DNA of 64,000 nt from UBA2040 sp041674745 (GCA_041674745.1 JBAYVD010000009.1:62001-126000); one strand, 5' to 3'; counted from the first letter of the stretch, positions 12,001 to 18,678 are shown. The notes: generated by a model from the sequence alone, not told the origin. Translations and numbers: made by a program.

Positions 12001-14765
12001 TAATTACATCCCAATTTACCTTAGTGGGCATCAATGTTGGAGCTGGAACTTCCGATCCGGAAAATAACCCGTTAACATACAATTACGACCTTTCAGGTGT
12101 TCCAGCAGGTACAATTGTTGATACAAACGTCGGAACGGGAACAATCAACGTTACGCCACCTGCAGGGTTCGTTGGCACCTTTACCATTCCGTTTACGGTT
12201 TGTGATTCGAGTGCTTTTGCAACCACCGTTTTGTGTGACAATGGCAGCATAACCGTGATCGTTGTAGACACAACGGATGGCATTAATGACGCGCCAATAG
12301 CCAACAATGATTTGGTCAATGCATTGGTTGGAACAACAACAATTGCCATCAATCCATTAGGAAATGATACAGATCCGAACAACGACCCGCTGGTTGTTAT
12401 GATTACAACGGGCCCTTCGGTTGGAACTGCCATCGTTAATGCAAATGGAACAATTGATTATACACCGGCGTCCGGATTCATAGGAATTGATTCAATTCAA
12501 TACACGATTTGCGACAACGGAACACCTCCTTTGTGCGATGAGGCTTGGATTTATATTACCATCAATCCAGTTGTGGATACTTCGAACGTTGCACCAATTG
12601 CAACGGATGATTTTGCATCCACACCAGCAGATGTGGCGATTATTGTAACCGTTTTGAACAATGATTCAGATCCAAATGGTAACAGCATCGGTCAACCTTC
12701 GATCACGGTAATACCGGCAAATGGAAACGCTACTGTAAATACAGCAGGACAGATTGTTTATACGCCGAATGCTGGCTTTGTTGGATTGGACTCTTTACTG
12801 TACACCATCTGTGACGATGGAATTCCAGTTTTGTGTGATCAAGCCATGGTATATATTTTGGTTTACACGCCAAATGAGCCACCGAGTGCAGGAAACGAAA
12901 CAATAAGTATATCGAAATGGTGCAGCGATTCCTTGTTCACAACCATAGATGTATTGTCGAACAACATTGATCCAAACGGAGATTCTTTAATTGTTACCGT
13001 TTCGAGTTCATCGGCAATGGGTGGTAGCGTTACAGTGGATGCGAATGGGAACATTGTATATGCAGCTCTACAAAATTATGTGGGAATGGATACTGTAATC
13101 TATACAGTTTGCGACACCTTTGTTCCTACGGCATGTGTTACCGATACAATTTTCATAACAGTTTTACCAGACAACGATTGTGATGGTATACCGGATCCAA
13201 TTGACATCGATGATGACAACGATGGTATTCAGGATATCATTGAATGTTCAAGTGCCCTAGGTGCTTGCGATACCGATGGCGACGGAATTCCAGATTACTT
13301 TGATTTGGATTCCGATAACGATGGAATTCCAGATATAGTTGAAGCGGGCGGAGCACAATACGACTTGAACAACGACGGTATTATCGATGACACATTGGAT
13401 GCTGATAACGATGGTTTATTCGATGTAGCGGATGGAAATAGTGGAGGAACTTATTTGCCAAATCCAGATATGGATGGTGATGGGCACCCGAATTTCCAAG
13501 ATTTAGACGCTGATGGAGATGGGATCACAGATTTGATCGAATCAGGTGGAGTGGATGTTGATGGAAATGGCTTAGTGGATACATTCAATGATTCCGACAA
13601 CAACGGAATGGATGACGATGATACGATTTTCGACCCATTGAATTCAGATGGTGACTTGAACTTCGACTTCTTGGACTTGGATGCAGACAATGATGGAATT
13701 TCTGATGTCCTTGAATCCGGTCAGTTGGATGCCAATGGCGATGGACGATTGGATGTGCCGACAAATGCCGATACCAACAACGATGGATTTGCGGATGCAT
13801 TGGTAAGTGTCTTCCCGCAAGATTACGACCAAGATGGTGTGGCAGATTTCAAAGACTTGGATTCCGACAACGATGCGATTCCGGATGTAGTGGAAAATGG
13901 ATCTTTCGATGACAACCAAGATGGTTTAGTAGATGGTTATTCTGATGCAAACAACAACGGTTGGAACGATGGTTCACAAGGCACTCAATTGTTGAATTCA
14001 GATTCGGATCCAATTGCCGATTACCATGATTTGGATTCAGATCAAGATGGTATTCCAGATGTTTTAGAAGGCGGCCAAGATGATTTGGATCACAATGGAT
14101 TGGTTGACCTGTTTGCTGATGCCAACGGAAACGGTTGGTCGGATCCGACAGAAGGTGATACAATCTACGACTGGGACTCAGATGGTCTTCCAGATTACTT
14201 AGATCATGATACCGATTCAGATGGAATTTTGGATGTGATTGAAGGAGGTTTCTTTGATGACGACCACGATGGTGTCATTGACAACTTCACCGATCCAGAC
14301 AACGACGGTTGGGATACCAATGCCACGGGTCAAATTATTCCAGATACGGATGGCGATGGAATACCAGACTTTAGAGATTATGATTCTGACGGCGATGGAA
14401 TACCAGATATTCTAGAATATGGTAACGATTGTGATTTGGATGGAATCGATGATTGGTTGGATGCCGATCCATGTAATTTCGCTTTGGACATTCCAAATGG
14501 ATTTACACCAAATGGCGATGGTTTCAATGACTTCTTTGTCATTGAAGGAATTGAGATTTTCCCTGGAAATACGATTCAGTTCTACAACCGTTGGGGAAAT
14601 CAAGTATTTGGAACTGACGATTACCAAAACAACTGGGCTGGAACATCGAATAGTAAATACAATATTGGAGGCGAAGAACTTCCAACAGGAACGTATTACT
14701 ACGTGTTTGACACCAAAACAGAAGCTTACGGAGTTATTTCCGGTTACGTATACATTCAACGATAA
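3..14765 (+). CDS. Giant T9SS type B adhesin, 5'-truncated by window edge
   Basis: The frame is open from base 3, so the start lies upstream; 4,920 residues are visible. Domains by position: a unique N-terminal region to about 1430; acidic thrombospondin-type-3 calcium repeats (DxDxDG) at 1435-2545; an Ig-like domain near 2680-2960; six DUF11 repeats at about 2968-5200; 26 cadherin-like (tandem-95 type) units at about 5205-13170, most with the DxDxDG or NDSDxNG signature; a second DxDxDG block at 13171-14480; and a C-terminal type B T9SS sorting domain (PNGFTPNGDGFNDFF, then YNRWGNQVF) at about 14485-14762. The family is secreted through T9SS and held at the cell surface, where such proteins act in adhesion or gliding. 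The two genes downstream are its usual PorP/SprF-like and OmpA-like companions. The secretion route is well supported; the ligand is unknown. Confidence 0.95.
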   Translation, partial: NGTALLSAPDIGAGPYRNAADSKRLRFTILNNATEFLYFGFQPRTYDNNLTTLKNNVYYRIFNAAGTQVAGPTLIPVSAGPGFISTYAQAYAGPNIAGGAPTGYNPFVFNPATNGDFYIELYSSNNGGTTADVTVNGRVTFPLFDLTISTATNGQSIGRLWSKEWSLVTTNLTSGNFQQSLTSSFTGKFIAYTPDAFKLQVNYQFGFRPLAYRVAMNYDGIGNSGNFVNDRKSINSNTGAPTISNGYKVFLTDPDDVAFPDGTIGTAAITQNIFGCTGSYFIPYYKDQPGDISLLIDINGTAGYQAGTTDILLQEFGQPAGNNVFLWNGLDGLGNPLPANFTALVTAVLFQGRTNLPIYDAELNTGGLSVTGIFPATGNRPLYWDDSSLTPFGTCINQEENSTVGGINQSGLYQGVPGPAHAWDGSNPGLAVPAASGTQGSSTLGALCDDYGNNRTINTWFYASDVFSNTLSLTLPTCDNDNDGIADNLDLDDDNDGIYDVVEYTGYPDPLADTDSDGIPNFIDPSAAGFIDVNFDGVNDGYDFDGDGIINQFDLDTDNDGIPDNIEAQTTMGYVTPTGTINSQGVYPSYFALGGLIPVNTDGVDNPDYKDLNSDNEGGNDTSEAGITLTGLDSDNDGLDNTTDATIGYADVNGIYDNTQYDNFPDVDMDAQAGGNVDWRDAIFNDHDNDGVADIIDLDDDNDGILDAVENGSLPDALADADGDGILNYLDPTAVGFVDVNGDSVDDRYDFDKDGIINEFDLDSDNDGIFDVIEAGGVDSDNNGTANDDDDNVNNSASNGIPTSAGAGTTPLDFGSNGTPNYLNLDSDADGCFDVLEAGFTDQNNNGILGNNPTVVSVNGIVTGTNVLNGYTGTNANVTTPGTAANISTQPVTTLFIPSGAAGNISVVATGSGLAYQWQISTNGGSTWSNVSNGGSSPSYSGATSASLDLTNVPIASNGNQFRVLITSPTYICSNLTSGTTTLSVAPSADVSIVKTTSNSTPIVGGTVQFFLTVANATNGSTATGISVTDIIPAGYTISGTPVASPAIGTVNVSGQTITWNGFTLNSGANAILSITCNVTATNAYSNTATVTSSVPDPNSGNNTSTVIPTPIAQADLSITKVASSMTPVVGGTVTFTITASNAGLSNATGIVVTDVIPAGYTVSGLPAVSPSIGSISTIGQTVTWNGFSLNSGANATLTIVCNVLATGPYSNTATITSSVADPNSGNNSATVTPIPTSAADLTISKSVSSTTPIVGANVTFTITVTNNGPSSATNVVVRDTLKSGYLYVSSTAPAGMTYNTGGANIWQFTPSSALTLASGASAVFTITATVKPSGIYTNCANVSSSVFDPNLTNNRACAATITPIPQTDLNVTKTMSAGTPVVGSNVTFTLTANNAGPSNASGVIVTDVMPTGYTFVNTIPAGVGTYNTGNNTFTWPIGTLNSGLTTTSVQIVAVVNANGNYINCASITGNQVDPNSANNTGCVTPSPVPVANLSIQKSVGPIVANVGTTVEFGILVTNNGPSTATGVIVYDTLPAGFTYVSSIPAGLYNPSTHSWNVGTIASGGFESLLISAIVVPNGLEADYINTANVSSPIGDPVTTDNVDTAKVFVTQVSNLAVSKTYSPLNPTVGSQIEFTVTATNQGQSNATGVTILDPLPSGYSLDSVVTSVGTYSGGIWTIGSLSATVGINNQTMLVYAHVLASGNLTNTATISGDQPDPIPANNTVSVSPGISNSAPIANGDFATTSLIEDGANGSVQIVVNDTDLDGNPTVPTNGVGQFTIDLDPSTLTIDLTFNDIAGGTGVWTYNPASGFVTFNPALNYNGSAVIPYQLCDASGACDTALITFVVTPVNDAPSQGNETMTVAEDSPGTVSPNLTTNNIDPDGTILTVSAAGISTQGVVVIINAGGTITYSPPANFNGIDTLVYTVCDSGTPLPAICVNDTLFITVTPVNDAPIANGDFGLVTLIEDGANGTVQIISNDTDTDGNPTVPTNGLGLFTVDLNPSVGVQTTFTNATGFWSYDATTGDVTFDPALNFNGTATIIYTLCDPQGACDTALITFNVSPVNDAPLQGNETMTLLEGAPATITPVLTSNNIDPDGTIVTITSAGPSTQGVVVIINSGGTLIYTPPVGFNGIDTIIYTVCDSGTPLPAICVNDTLFITVTSVNDTPIANGDYVTPALLEDEANGTVQILLNDTDPDGNPTAPTNGSGQFTIDLDPAIGIQTSYTDGTGVWTYNPTTGVVSFDPANNFNGTATILYELCDAAGACDTALISFTVLAVNDTTSQGNENMTLVEDASSTVSPVLISNNIDPDGTTVYISSAGPSTQGVVVTINPGGTITYTPPANFNGIDTIIYTVCDSGTPLPAICVNDTLFITVTPVNDSPSQGNETMTLNEDASATVSPILTANNIDPDGTVVTITTAGPSTQGVVVTINPGGTITYTPPLNFNGIDTVVYTVCDGGIPLPSICVTDTLFITVIPINDVPVALNDTTSTDEDIAVIFNITNNDTDVDGNLNISTVVLSTSSNLFGTWTVDLFGNVTYTPALNFNGTASVNYTILDSTGAISNVATIYVIVNPINDTPVIVNDYLSTSINVAGSGDFITTADTDVDGTLTASVLVQGPTNGIFTYLPNGNFTYTPTPGYFGFDTVVVLVCDDGFPTPVICVNDTIFIEVIPTTPPVANPDFAAIDEDSPGVTFNVSANDTDLETSVVPSSVDLNTSASGVQHLIVNQYGTWTADNFGNVTYVPLANFCGLAYLNYYITDTDGSVSTLPALITVTVNCINDAPVTTDITLSTPINTPIGINVAAGTSDLENNPLTYSYGTPIASTTGINLNIDGIGAITVTPPIGFVGVITIPFTVCDASPYVVNVLCDSGTITLIVTDTNGINNAPIANNDLVSTPKDSSISVNPLGNDSDVNGDPLTVSILVGPTVPGSSVGPIGPLGQINYTPAPGFTGMDSLLYQICDNGIPQLCDVAYVIITVTPAFDTPNASPVATNDYATILENSSITYSVLSNDSDPNGDVITISSTIVSGPANGVATINPISGQITYVPNPNFNGQDTVEYQICDNGTLVLCDNGLFVITILPNNNGPVTTDITVSTPVNAPIGINVGAGTSDSENNPLTYTYGTPVSAGGPIGTPIVLISGNGTITVTPPLDFIGTITIPFQVCDSSAFIPTSLCDNGIITIIVVDTTGPNNVPIANDDQVTTPQGTSIVVNPLANDSDVDGDPLTVIILAGPFSLGSSAGPVGTNGTIPFNPGAGFTGIDSIQYQICDNGTPALCDIAWIYINVSPVVDTPNVAPIATDDFASTDEDTPVTIDVLVNDSDPNGNGLNNPIIFVPPNNGTATVNTNGTITYVPNPNFSGTDTLQYIVCDNGIPSLCDTATVVITVNGVNNGPSFIDIIVYMPENSSLGVNVGAAASDPENNLLNYTYGPAPAGISFVTTGNGVITVTSGTVGTYIIPVTICDSSAFMPNVLCTNGTITVIVMDTVGSLNHQPVANHDQVTTPMNTSIYVNPIANDFDVDNDSLTVTTPLGVLPSGAIVDINANGIIIYTPTFGYIGLDSILYQICDDGLPILCDEAYIYVNVVPVVDTPNVAPIATDDYAFTDVNTPITVDVLNNDSDPNGNALNSPTILTGPAVVGNTAIVTSGGNITFTPDPSFVGTDSVQYVVCDQGSPSSCDTAWLFVTVHPTNNGPITTDITVITSVDVPVGVNVGAGTSDPENNPLNYTYDLTGIPVGTIVDTTTGTGSIDITPAPGYVGTFTISFTVCDSSAYSPTSICTTGLITVIVIDTTGGINNPPIANNDFVVTLINTPIIINPIANDFDVNGDPLSVTTSIGTLPSGGMVGITASGLITYAPAPGYTGLDSIPYQICDNGTLPLCDVAWIYIQVVPVVDSSNVPPIATNDYAFTNEDSPITVPVLNNDSDPNGNSIGSPTILVGPMFGAAVVNPDSTITYIPGPNFNGTDTITYQICDDGNPVLCDIGQVIIFVLPVNDAPTTSDITVITSQFTLVGINVGAGTSDPENNPLTYNYDLSGVPAGTIVDTNVGTGTINVTPPAGFVGTFTIPFTVCDSSAFATTVLCDNGSITVIVVDTTDGINDAPIANNDLVNALVGTTTIAINPLGNDTDPNNDPLVVMITTGPSVGTAIVNANGTIDYTPASGFIGIDSIQYTICDNGTPPLCDEAWIYITINPVVDTSNVAPIATDDFASTPADVAIIVTVLNNDSDPNGNSIGQPSITVIPANGNATVNTAGQIVYTPNAGFVGLDSLLYTICDDGIPVLCDQAMVYILVYTPNEPPSAGNETISISKWCSDSLFTTIDVLSNNIDPNGDSLIVTVSSSSAMGGSVTVDANGNIVYAALQNYVGMDTVIYTVCDTFVPTACVTDTIFITVLPDNDCDGIPDPIDIDDDNDGIQDIIECSSALGACDTDGDGIPDYFDLDSDNDGIPDIVEAGGAQYDLNNDGIIDDTLDADNDGLFDVADGNSGGTYLPNPDMDGDGHPNFQDLDADGDGITDLIESGGVDVDGNGLVDTFNDSDNNGMDDDDTIFDPLNSDGDLNFDFLDLDADNDGISDVLESGQLDANGDGRLDVPTNADTNNDGFADALVSVFPQDYDQDGVADFKDLDSDNDAIPDVVENGSFDDNQDGLVDGYSDANNNGWNDGSQGTQLLNSDSDPIADYHDLDSDQDGIPDVLEGGQDDLDHNGLVDLFADANGNGWSDPTEGDTIYDWDSDGLPDYLDHDTDSDGILDVIEGGFFDDDHDGVIDNFTDPDNDGWDTNATGQIIPDTDGDGIPDFRDYDSDGDGIPDILEYGNDCDLDGIDDWLDADPCNFALDIPNGFTPNGDGFNDFFVIEGIEIFPGNTIQFYNRWGNQVFGTDDYQNNWAGTSNSKYNIGGEELPTGTYYYVFDTKTEAYGVISGYVYIQR

Positions 14766-14774
14766 AAAACTTTA

Positions 14775-14800
14775 GCATTCCACAAGAAATAGTGGAGTGC
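14775..14800 (+). other. Stem-loop between adhesin and porP/sprF-like gene
   Basis: GCATTCCAC (14775-14783) pairs with GTGGAGTGC (14792-14800), a 9-bp stem with one G-U pair and an 8-nt loop. No U-run follows on the plus strand (an A-run does), so it is unlikely to be a full terminator in the operon direction. It could mark an mRNA processing or stability point that sets different levels of adhesin and its secretion partners. That role is inference. Confidence 0.5.
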
Positions 14801-14816
14801 CTAAAAAAACAAGTTT

Positions 14817-15734
14817 ATGAAAATAAAAATGAAACACATTGTTTTGATGCTAGCTGTAGGATTCGGTTCTTACACATGGGCGCAACAAGAGCCTCATTTC
14901 ACACAGTATTTTGACAATACCCTTTACACCAATCCGGCGTATGCAGGAAGTAAAGGTGTGATGAATGCTATGCTGTTGCACCGACAACAGTGGATGGGCG
15001 TTCAAGGTCGACCAGTATCTACTACCTTCAGTATTCAAACACCTTTGAAATATGAATCTTTGGGATTAGGCGTCACGGCAGTGAACGATATAATTGGCCC
15101 AATGACGCAAACTATGTTGTATGCGGATTTGTCTTATACTCTTCGTTTCAAAGGAAAAGGAAAATTGGCCTTTGGTTTGAAGGGAGGAGCGAATTTGATC
15201 AATATTGGGACTACTTCCTTGAATACAGTGCAAGAAGGAGATCCTTTGTTCATGCAAAATGTGCGCAACAGAATCAATCCAAATTTTGGCGCAGGAGTTT
15301 ATTATCATTTGCCTCGATTCTTTATAGGTTTTAGTTCACCAAAATTGTTGCAAAGAAGTTACAATCCGTTGGATGACCAGCATTTGGAACTACGTCACTT
15401 TTTCGCAACGGCTGGTGGAGTTTTGAAATTAACCCCTTTGTGGAAATTGCGTCCAACCGTTCAATTTAAATTCACCAACAACGCACCGTTCAGTTTGGAT
15501 TTTAGCGTGGCAGGTATCTACAATGATAAATTCTATATCGGTGGTATGTATCGATTGGATGCAGCATTCGGTGCTTTTGTTCAATATCAAATCACCGGCC
15601 AGTTTAAAGCGGGTTTTGCCAGTGATTTTGGCACTCAAAAATTGCGTCAAGTCAATGATGGTACGTTTGAGATCATGCTGTCTTATGATTTCTTGTTCAA
15701 AAAACCAGGTATCAAATCACCACGATACTTCTAA
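14817..15734 (+). CDS. PorP/SprF-family type IX secretion membrane protein
   Basis: This 305-aa protein has a signal peptide (cleavage after about residue 22, TWAQ/QE). The family signature follows at once: HFTQYFDNTLYTNPAYAG, then the LLHRQQWMGVQG segment. The rest alternates like a small outer-membrane beta-barrel. PorP/SprF proteins work with T9SS; in Flavobacterium johnsoniae SprF is needed to export the type B adhesin SprB. The gene starts 51 bp after the giant type B cargo gene and is followed 18 bp later by an OmpA-like gene, the standard order. It is therefore probably the dedicated partner of that adhesin rather than the core PorP. An alternative ATG at 14829 would shorten the signal peptide by four residues. 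Confidence 0.93.
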   Translation: MKIKMKHIVLMLAVGFGSYTWAQQEPHFTQYFDNTLYTNPAYAGSKGVMNAMLLHRQQWMGVQGRPVSTTFSIQTPLKYESLGLGVTAVNDIIGPMTQTMLYADLSYTLRFKGKGKLAFGLKGGANLINIGTTSLNTVQEGDPLFMQNVRNRINPNFGAGVYYHLPRFFIGFSSPKLLQRSYNPLDDQHLELRHFFATAGGVLKLTPLWKLRPTVQFKFTNNAPFSLDFSVAGIYNDKFYIGGMYRLDAAFGAFVQYQITGQFKAGFASDFGTQKLRQVNDGTFEIMLSYDFLFKKPGIKSPRYF

Positions 15735-15752
15735 GCCTAATCGAAATTAGAA

Positions 15753-18008
15753 ATGAAAAGAATAATTATTTTTCTTACCTGTTTGTTACTCGCGCAAACA
15801 ACCTTCGCCCAGAATGCCGTGCTGAAAAAAGCAGACTCCTATTATGGAAAGGTGGCGTATGCCTTAGCAGCGGAAAACTATGAGAAAGTGCGCGGCTCCA
15901 AATTGGAAGACCCACAATTGTTGGCGCGTTTAGCCAATTGTTACTATCAAATGGGTGATTCGCAAAAAGCGGAAGAAGTGTATGTGCTGATGATCAATGA
16001 TCCTACGGCAAATTACGACGATATTTATCGCTATGCCATGGCCTTGAAAGAAAACAAAAAATACGAAGAGTCGACCAAATGGATAGAAAAATTCATGAGT
16101 ATAAATCGAGCGGATATTCGTGCGTTGGAATACAAATCAGATCAAAATTACCTCACGGAAATTTTGAATCTACCACCCCGATTTGAAGTAACCAATTTGG
16201 ACATCAATACAGAAAATTCTGAGTTTGGCGGCTACGTTGACCCAACCAATGATGATGTGTATTACGTTTCGAATCGGAAATTCAATGGATTATCACAAAG
16301 ATATTGGACGGGTGACAACACACCTTTCTTAGACATGTACAAAGGAAAAGTTGGGGTTGGCAACCAAATTAATGGAGAACAATTGGTGAAAAATAACGCC
16401 AATACCAATTTCCACGATGGACCTTTGGCGTACCATCCCGATGGACATAAAGTATTTTTTACGCGCAATAATTTGGCTAAAAAACGACAAGGTCGATACG
16501 ATGACAAAGGAATCCAGAATTTAAAATTGTACTATGCTGACATTGAATCCGATGGATCGTGGTCCAATATTCGCGAAGTTCCATACAACAATTTGGCCTT
16601 TTCCATTGGTCATCCTACGTTTTCGAAAGATGGAAAAACCATGTATTTCGCGTCTGACATGCCTGGTGGATATGGCGGTGCAGACATTTACAAAGCGTCG
16701 ATTGAAGAGGGAATTGTAGAAATGGCATTCGGAACTCCTGTGAATTTGGGGAATGAGATAAATACCGAAGGGCAAGAAATGTTTCCTTGGATTGACACTG
16801 CACAGAATTTATTCTTCGCATCAGATGGTCGACCTGGATTGGGTGGTTTGGACAACTTTGTGGTCTTAAATATCCTTGATCTGAGAAATGCCAAAGCGAT
16901 GAATTTGGGTGAACCCATCAATTCCAACCGCGACGATTTTGCTTTCATTATGTTGAAAGATGGAGAATCCGGATACATGTCTTCTAATCGAGCGGATGGA
17001 AAAGGAGCAGATGATATTTATTCATTTAAAATGCTGGAACCATTCAAAAAACAATTGAAGCTAAAAGGAACGGTTGTTGATTCTCGAACACGGGAAATTC
17101 TTTCGGAGGCCAATGTTCAGTTGTTGGATGAAGCAGGCAACCTCGTGGAACAAACGCAAGCAGATAAAGATGGGAAATATAGTTTTTCAGTAGAACCTGC
17201 CATGATTTACAAAGTTTCAGCGCATAAGGCGGACTATTTCGATAAAATTGAAATCGTTTCTACATTGAATTTACCTGTCTCACTTTCAGAAATTGACAAG
17301 GATATTTATTTGATGAAAGATCCTGGATTGGCCTTGTACGCTTTGGTGACAGATAAAAAAACGAGCGAACCATTGAAGGACGTAAAGTTTAAAATTGTCG
17401 ATTTGAATACAGGCACCATCGTTTTGGAAGAGAATACACCAATAACTGGAGATTTGATGAAAGCACTTGCTGAAAACAAGGTTGGCGACTGTTTGAAATA
17501 TCAATTGATTCTTTCAAAAGAAGGCTATCTTGGGAAAACAGCGCAGTTCAATTATTGCATCGAAGAACCAGGATTGATAAAAATCCACCAGAAAATGGAC
17601 ATTGCACTAAGCAAAATTGAAGTGGGAATGGATTTAGCTAAAATTGTTGGTATCAGCATGATTTATTTTGACTTGAACAAATTCAACATTCGAAAAGATG
17701 CACAATTGGAATTGGCAAAAATCGTTCAAGCCATGAATGACAATCCAAACATGGAAATTGAATTGGGTTCTCATACGGATTGTCGAGCCAGTTATACGTA
17801 CAACATGAAATTGTCGGATAAACGAGCAAAAGCTTCTGCTGCATGGGTGAGAGCCAGAATCACCAATCCGCAGAGAATTTCAGGAAAAGGGTACGGAGAA
17901 TCCAAATTGACCAACGATTGTGGCTGCGAAGGCGATGTGAAATCCGACTGTACGGAGGAAGAACACCAACTCAACAGACGAACCGAATTTCTAATTATAA
18001 AAATGTAA
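15753..18008 (+). CDS. OmpA-family protein with TPR, PD40 propeller and CarboxypepD_reg domains
   Basis: A 751-aa periplasmic protein with a signal peptide ending at TTFAQ (about residue 20). Domains in order: TPR-like helices at about 25-125; WD40-like PD40 beta-propeller blades at about 145-420, with repeated PTFSKDGKTMYFASD-type strands; a carboxypeptidase-regulatory Ig-like domain at about 430-520; and a C-terminal OmpA/MotB peptidoglycan-binding domain at about 640-750 (GSHTDCRASYTYN, ending in NRRTEFLI). This is the architecture of PorE-like and cargo-linked T9SS accessory proteins that tie outer-membrane parts to the cell wall. It closes the adhesin operon; a strong terminator follows 8 bp after the stop. 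The Cys-rich insert near the end (DCGCEG) is common in this family. Confidence 0.93.
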   Translation: MKRIIIFLTCLLLAQTTFAQNAVLKKADSYYGKVAYALAAENYEKVRGSKLEDPQLLARLANCYYQMGDSQKAEEVYVLMINDPTANYDDIYRYAMALKENKKYEESTKWIEKFMSINRADIRALEYKSDQNYLTEILNLPPRFEVTNLDINTENSEFGGYVDPTNDDVYYVSNRKFNGLSQRYWTGDNTPFLDMYKGKVGVGNQINGEQLVKNNANTNFHDGPLAYHPDGHKVFFTRNNLAKKRQGRYDDKGIQNLKLYYADIESDGSWSNIREVPYNNLAFSIGHPTFSKDGKTMYFASDMPGGYGGADIYKASIEEGIVEMAFGTPVNLGNEINTEGQEMFPWIDTAQNLFFASDGRPGLGGLDNFVVLNILDLRNAKAMNLGEPINSNRDDFAFIMLKDGESGYMSSNRADGKGADDIYSFKMLEPFKKQLKLKGTVVDSRTREILSEANVQLLDEAGNLVEQTQADKDGKYSFSVEPAMIYKVSAHKADYFDKIEIVSTLNLPVSLSEIDKDIYLMKDPGLALYALVTDKKTSEPLKDVKFKIVDLNTGTIVLEENTPITGDLMKALAENKVGDCLKYQLILSKEGYLGKTAQFNYCIEEPGLIKIHQKMDIALSKIEVGMDLAKIVGISMIYFDLNKFNIRKDAQLELAKIVQAMNDNPNMEIELGSHTDCRASYTYNMKLSDKRAKASAAWVRARITNPQRISGKGYGESKLTNDCGCEGDVKSDCTEEEHQLNRRTEFLIIKM

Positions 18009-18016
18009 TTCTGCAA

Positions 18017-18047
18017 CCCTCGAGATTATCGGGGGTTTCTTTTTTAT
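18017..18047 (+). terminator. Rho-independent terminator of adhesin operon
   Basis: CCCTCGA (18017-18023) pairs with TCGGGGG (18029-18035), a 7-bp GC-rich stem with one G-U pair and the 5-nt loop GATTA, followed directly by TTTCTTTTTT. It lies 8 bp after the OmpA-like stop codon and ends the leftmost operon. Confidence 0.88.
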
Positions 18048-18054
18048 ATCTTTG
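18047..18054 (+). promoter_or_regulatory. Candidate -7 element for mtn operon
   Basis: TATCTTTG matches the Bacteroidota -7 consensus TAnnTTTG. It ends 6 nt before the ATG of mtnB and begins in the U-tract of the terminator just upstream. No clear TTG -33 box sits 19-20 nt further upstream. Transcription from here would give a leaderless or nearly leaderless mtnB message. Confidence 0.4.
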
Positions 18055-18060
18055 AGCGGT

Positions 18061-18672
18061 ATGAAAGAGCAATTAAAAAAAGACATGAGCGCCGTAATTC
18101 GAGCCTACAACCAAAAAGGTTGGTCGCCCGCTACGTCAACGAATTATTCTTTTCGAACCGCCGATAACTTGTTGGTCATTGTTGTTTCTCGATCAGGTAT
18201 TGACAAAGCCAATTTTACCCCAAATGACTTTATTGAAGTGGATTTTGATGGCGAGGTGTTGTCAGAATTTGAAGGGAGCCGTCCTTCAGCAGAAACTTTG
18301 ATTCATTGTGTTTTGTATGGTTTGTTTCCGGAAACGATGGTGGTTTTGCACAGTCATTCGGTTTATCCAGTTTTGTGGTCCATGGAGCTCGAAGAGAACA
18401 TCTCTTTCCAAGGATTTGAGGTCCAAAAAGGATTCGACGGACAGACAAGCCACGATGATACTGTAACGATTCCTATTTTTGAAAATTCGCAAGATATGGT
18501 GGAATTCAAATCTTGGATGGAGAATAGACAAGAAGAAATAAACAATCACGCTTTCATCATCAAAGGTCATGGCACCTATGCTTGGGGTAAAAATTTGTTT
18601 GAAGCCAAACGACATTTGGAAACCTTGGACTATTTGTGTGAATTGGAGTGGAAACGCAAAAAATCAATTTAA
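18061..18672 (+). CDS. mtnB: Methylthioribulose-1-phosphate dehydratase
   Basis: A 203-aa class II aldolase/adducin-fold enzyme that dehydrates 5-methylthioribulose-1-phosphate to the 2,3-diketo intermediate of methionine salvage. Visible zinc-site residues are the His pair in VLHSHSVYP and the later His in HGTYAWG; GSRPSAETLIH holds the conserved Glu. I start at the ATG at 18061; an in-frame TTG three codons upstream is possible but lies inside the -7 element. It is the first gene of mtnB-mtnD-mtnC-mtnA, with 6 bp to mtnD. Length and motifs are normal for the family. Confidence 0.94.
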   Translation: MKEQLKKDMSAVIRAYNQKGWSPATSTNYSFRTADNLLVIVVSRSGIDKANFTPNDFIEVDFDGEVLSEFEGSRPSAETLIHCVLYGLFPETMVVLHSHSVYPVLWSMELEENISFQGFEVQKGFDGQTSHDDTVTIPIFENSQDMVEFKSWMENRQEEINNHAFIIKGHGTYAWGKNLFEAKRHLETLDYLCELEWKRKKSI

Positions 18673-18678
18673 AATATC

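Noticed and set aside
12083..12433. Long antisense open frame inside the adhesin gene (one of many on the minus strand there)
   Set aside because: It comes from the repeated, Thr/Asn-rich coding pattern of the adhesin; its product has no domain, and the plus-strand frame has full domain content.
8349..12882. Possible CRISPR or satellite array because of regular spacing
   Set aside because: The repeats are 0.9 kb, diverged, in frame and coding for cadherin-like domains; there are no short direct repeats with unique spacers.
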